Assembly (NCBI GenBank): GCA_038240295.1
Contig: JBBSDW010000018.1
Coordinates: forward strand, 1 to 31,310
Source of the DNA: JABDDM01 sp038240295
GTDB taxonomy: Bacteria > Bacteroidota > Ignavibacteria > Palsa-1295
Direction: 5' to 3'
DNA: 31,310 nt
In this document: positions 28,621 to 31,310 of the stretch, piece after piece
Position numbering within the stretch: the stretch's first letter is position 1
Layout of the letters: every line of letters begins with the position of its first letter
Translations under genes and position numbers: made by a program
The notes under the pieces: generated by a model
Seen by the model: only the letters and a program-made list of their open reading frames with translations
What the model was told of the DNA's origin: nothing
The model's database searches: none

Positions 28621-31310
28621 ACAAACTCGATCGGATGCTGTTTCACCAAATGTTCAAACCACATGAGCGACAGCTTTTCCTCGAGTGAATTTGCACGAAG
28701 CCTTTCATTCAAATGCTGGAAGTCGACTTTGTCGAGTTCCTGATCCTGATCGAAGCAACTGAACACGTAGCCCGTTTCTTTTTGCGTGACGGGATCGAGA
28801 TGGCGCTGCAAACATTGGGCGCAAACTTCCTTCATCATACATTGCATCGGTGAGTTGATCGAACCAATTGCGGTATGATCCTTTGGCAACAGATCATAGA
28901 GCTTGCCTCCGGGACGTCTGGCCATCTTCACTGCTGCCATCATTCTATCAGAGCCGATCGCGATGAGCCGGCTCACGGTTGAAAGTGGGAAAAGCTTCGG
29001 CACGCCGAGCGTACCCGCTTCGTAGGCAAGCATCGCTTCGAGGATGTTCGCGCGAATGTGCGCATCCTGCATCCGGGACGGATTGATCGGAATACCGGCA
29101 TCGGTCGAAAAGATCACCTGATCGGTGTATGCCTCGATCTCTTCACGCTTGAAAAGATCTTCACCGAATTTATAGCCCGCAAAATAAATAACGTTGTTGT
29201 TCTTTTCCTTCAGTGCTTTTGCGATGCTGAAGAGCACTGCATTGCCGAGTCCGCCGCCCGCAAGCAGCACCGTTTCATTTTCAGGGATCGTCGTTGGCGT
29301 ACCGGTTGGCCCCATTACGATCACCGGTTCACCCGGTTTGAGTGCAGCGCATAACCTCGAACTCGACCCCATTTCCAGCACGATCAGCGATAGCAGCCCT
29401 TTTTCTTTGTCGACCCAGGCGCCAGTCAGTGCGAGGCCCTCCATCGTCATGACGGTGTCGTCGAAGCGCGGTGCAAGTTTTTCGAAATTCTGGAGTCGAT
29501 AAAATTGCCCTGGATGAAAATGCTCCGCGGCAGCAGGTGCGCGCACGATGATCTCGACGATCGTGCGGGTAAGTCGATCGACTCGAACCACGGTTGCGCG
29601 CAGTTGATCGTCCATCGTTTGCTTGAACGAGTGCCACTCGCTCAGATCTGCCACCGGCGAATCCCCTCTGCCGAGCACGGCTCGAACGACCTCGGGGTAT
29701 CCATCCTTCGCGCTCGCCATTGCCTTGACAACATTGCCCGCATATTTCGGATGGTTATCACCATAGTAGGTGATATATTTCCCGTGTTGAGTAAAGCTCG
29801 TAAAAAATTGCGGACGAGTTTTATCTTCGATCAGTTCATCCGAATCGTCGAGTGCATAGGCTCTAAAAAAATCTTTCCAGTCATCCATCACGAAGGTGCC
29901 GGGCCGCTCCTTTTCATAGATGGTGTTGGGACTTGTGCCAGCTGCGACACAGACCGTCTTTGCATAAAGCTCCACAAATTCACCGGTGCTGCGCCATTTA
30001 CCTTCGAGAATTGCCTGACGCTCGAATCGAACAGCCTGCACGGCATCGTTCTCATCGGGTATCACCTCGACGGGCGACATATTCTCTACATAATAGATGC
30101 CTTCTTCGAGCGATTTCTCGACTTCCTCGTGGTTCAAACGGTACGCAGGAGAATCCTGCAGCGATTTACGATACGCGATAGATACGCCTCCCCACTTTCG
30201 CAGAAGCGGAATAAAATCGGGCAGCTCGTTCGCTACGTTCGCGCGCTCGCGCTCAGCCAAAATTGCCTTACCATGTTCGATAAAAACTTCGAGCACTTTT
30301 TTGTCATCGGGACCCAGGCGCTCGTCGACAGGTTGACCCGCGTCGATCAATTTCTGATATCGCTTGTAATATTTCTCGACCTGCACCGGATAATAGGCCA
30401 TAAGCTCCGTCGCGGTATCGATTGCGGTAAGGCCACCGCCGATCACGACTGCCGGAAGCTGCACCTGCAAATTCGTCATCGTGTCGCGCTTCTGCGCACC
30501 AGTCAGTTGCAGAGCCATCAAAAAGTCGCTGGCTTTCCGAACGCCTCGAATAAGATTATTTTTCATCTTTACGATCGTCGGCTTTCCAGCGCCCGAAGCG
30601 ATCGCGATGTGATCGAATTTATACCGATCGAAGGCATCCTCGATCGTGAGCGTACCGCCAAAGCGCACACCGCCATAGATCGAAAGCGTCTTCCTGCGCG
30701 CGAGCGTCAGATAGATCGTCGTAAGAAAATTCTTGTCCCATCGGACCGTGATGCCATATTCGGCGACGCCACCAAAGCCATCGAGCGTTCTGGTGTCGAG
30801 CGTTTTATAGAGCGACGTCCAGTGTTCCAATGGCCGCGGTGCGATCCACGCACCACTATTCTCAAAATAACCGGTGTCTTCTTTCGCGAGCGGCTCAATC
30901 TTGAGACCATCGATGCCAACCACGCCAAAGCCTTCGTTGAGCAGATAATGCGAGAGCGTATATCCCGCAGGCCCCATGCCTACAACGAGGACATTCTTGC
31001 CGTTGTAGGGCAGCGCGTAAGGACGTTTGATGTTGAGTGGATTCCATCGCGCGAGAAACGAATAGATCTCAAAGCCCCAGCGCATTCCGAGTACATCCGT
31101 AAGGGCACCCGTCTCGGCCTGTGGAATATTGACGGGCGTTTGCTTCTGATAGATACAGCCCTTCATGCAATCGTTACAGATCCGGTGGCCGGTCCCAGGG
31201 CACATCGGATTATCGATCATGATGAGCGCAAGCGCCGAGATCGAATCGCCATCGTCTCGCATCACGTGCATCTCGCTGATCTTCTCATCGAGCGGGCAGC
31301 CTTCGAGCGG
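28617..31310 (-). CDS. Iron-sulfur flavoprotein oxidoreductase: GltD-like half fused to a PyrK/FNR-like half, N-terminus outside the window
   Basis: The frame is open to the right edge (897 codons), so the gene is partial. The visible N-terminus (PLEGCPLDEKISEMH) and CPGTGHRICNDCMKGC hold cysteines of the [4Fe-4S] domain found before GltD-type reductases. An FAD site follows (VLVVGMGPAGYTLSHYLL), then a second dinucleotide site (AVVIGGGLTAIDTATE) and a VAAGTSPN segment. From about residue 580 of the visible part a ferredoxin-reductase domain begins (GQFYRLQNF, then ETVLLAGGGLGNAVLFSIAKAL for NAD(P)). It ends in a PyrK-like cysteine cluster, CMMKEVCAQC and, further on, FSCFDQ. The two halves match NfnB/GltD and NfnA/PyrK, so it probably moves electrons between NAD(P)H and ferredoxin or another carrier. 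Substrate unknown. It overlaps the lipoprotein gene by 4 bases. Confidence 0.82.
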   Translation of the reverse strand, partial: PLEGCPLDEKISEMHVMRDDGDSISALALIMIDNPMCPGTGHRICNDCMKGCIYQKQTPVNIPQAETGALTDVLGMRWGFEIYSFLARWNPLNIKRPYALPYNGKNVLVVGMGPAGYTLSHYLLNEGFGVVGIDGLKIEPLAKEDTGYFENSGAWIAPRPLEHWTSLYKTLDTRTLDGFGGVAEYGITVRWDKNFLTTIYLTLARRKTLSIYGGVRFGGTLTIEDAFDRYKFDHIAIASGAGKPTIVKMKNNLIRGVRKASDFLMALQLTGAQKRDTMTNLQVQLPAVVIGGGLTAIDTATELMAYYPVQVEKYYKRYQKLIDAGQPVDERLGPDDKKVLEVFIEHGKAILAERERANVANELPDFIPLLRKWGGVSIAYRKSLQDSPAYRLNHEEVEKSLEEGIYYVENMSPVEVIPDENDAVQAVRFERQAILEGKWRSTGEFVELYAKTVCVAAGTSPNTIYEKERPGTFVMDDWKDFFRAYALDDSDELIEDKTRPQFFTSFTQHGKYITYYGDNHPKYAGNVVKAMASAKDGYPEVVRAVLGRGDSPVADLSEWHSFKQTMDDQLRATVVRVDRLTRTIVEIIVRAPAAAEHFHPGQFYRLQNFEKLAPRFDDTVMTMEGLALTGAWVDKEKGLLSLIVLEMGSSSRLCAALKPGEPVIVMGPTGTPTTIPENETVLLAGGGLGNAVLFSIAKALKEKNNNVIYFAGYKFGEDLFKREEIEAYTDQVIFSTDAGIPINPSRMQDAHIRANILEAMLAYEAGTLGVPKLFPLSTVSRLIAIGSDRMMAAVKMARRPGGKLYDLLPKDHTAIGSINSPMQCMMKEVCAQCLQRHLDPVTQKETGYVFSCFDQDQELDKVDFQHLNERLRANSLEEKLSLMWFEHLVKQHPIEFV

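Overview
The window looks like chromosomal DNA from a bacterium of the Bacteroidota/Chlorobiota (FCB) group, of the kind seen in Kapabacteria or Ignavibacteria. This rests on several proteins with type IX secretion (T9SS) type A C-terminal sorting domains, Asp-box (BNR) exported proteins, a secreted protein built of HYDIN/ASPM-type (choice-of-anchor D) modules, many lipoproteins with a lipobox, and one possible TAnnTTTG-type promoter. Shine-Dalgarno sequences are present before some genes, which fits the Chlorobi side better than classical Bacteroidetes. The lineage is inferred from gene content, not from a marker gene. No rRNA, tRNA, CRISPR array, transposase or integrase was seen.

Layout. 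1-2853 (-): the N-terminal 951 codons of a very large secreted repeat protein, running off the left edge. 2854-3883: a gene-poor stretch with a strong hairpin and an orphan T9SS sorting domain. 3884-7532 (+): ssb, an MCE/MlaD-like protein, a PsbP-like lipoprotein and dapD. 7529-11193 (-): a GT-C-like membrane protein, an RsbW-type ATPase, an unknown protein, an HRDC protein with an R/D/N-rich linker and an ImmA/IrrE-type peptidase. 11340-12469 (+): an acetyltransferase and a rhomboid protease whose genes overlap. 12497-14627 (-): a lipoprotein, a response regulator broken by a 7-bp tandem triplication, and a PH-like membrane protein. 14794-18005 (+): two overlapping T9SS/Asp-box protein genes. 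18065-19381: a small periplasmic protein (-) and a T9SS pseudogene (+). 19692-21146 (+): a deaminase resembling the antiphage dCTP deaminases (AvcD/DCD). 21138-21518 (-): a DUF1622 membrane protein. 21850-24006: a small-protein transcription unit (-) with its own strong terminator, divergent from a 509-residue helical-repeat protein (+). 24077-31310 (-): an M16 peptidase, a lipoprotein, a GlsB/YeaQ protein, another lipoprotein and a large iron-sulfur flavoprotein running off the right edge.

The most interesting part is 18.7-24.0 kb. It combines a decayed T9SS gene, a probable phage-defence deaminase with an unexplained 310-base leader, and a divergent pair formed by a 71-residue peptide gene and a helical-repeat protein, with a paired direct repeat between them. 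The last pair is a candidate for an uncharacterised two-gene module. The second notable observation is the response regulator, where a third copy of a 7-mer just after the phospho-acceptor Asp codon breaks an otherwise intact frame.
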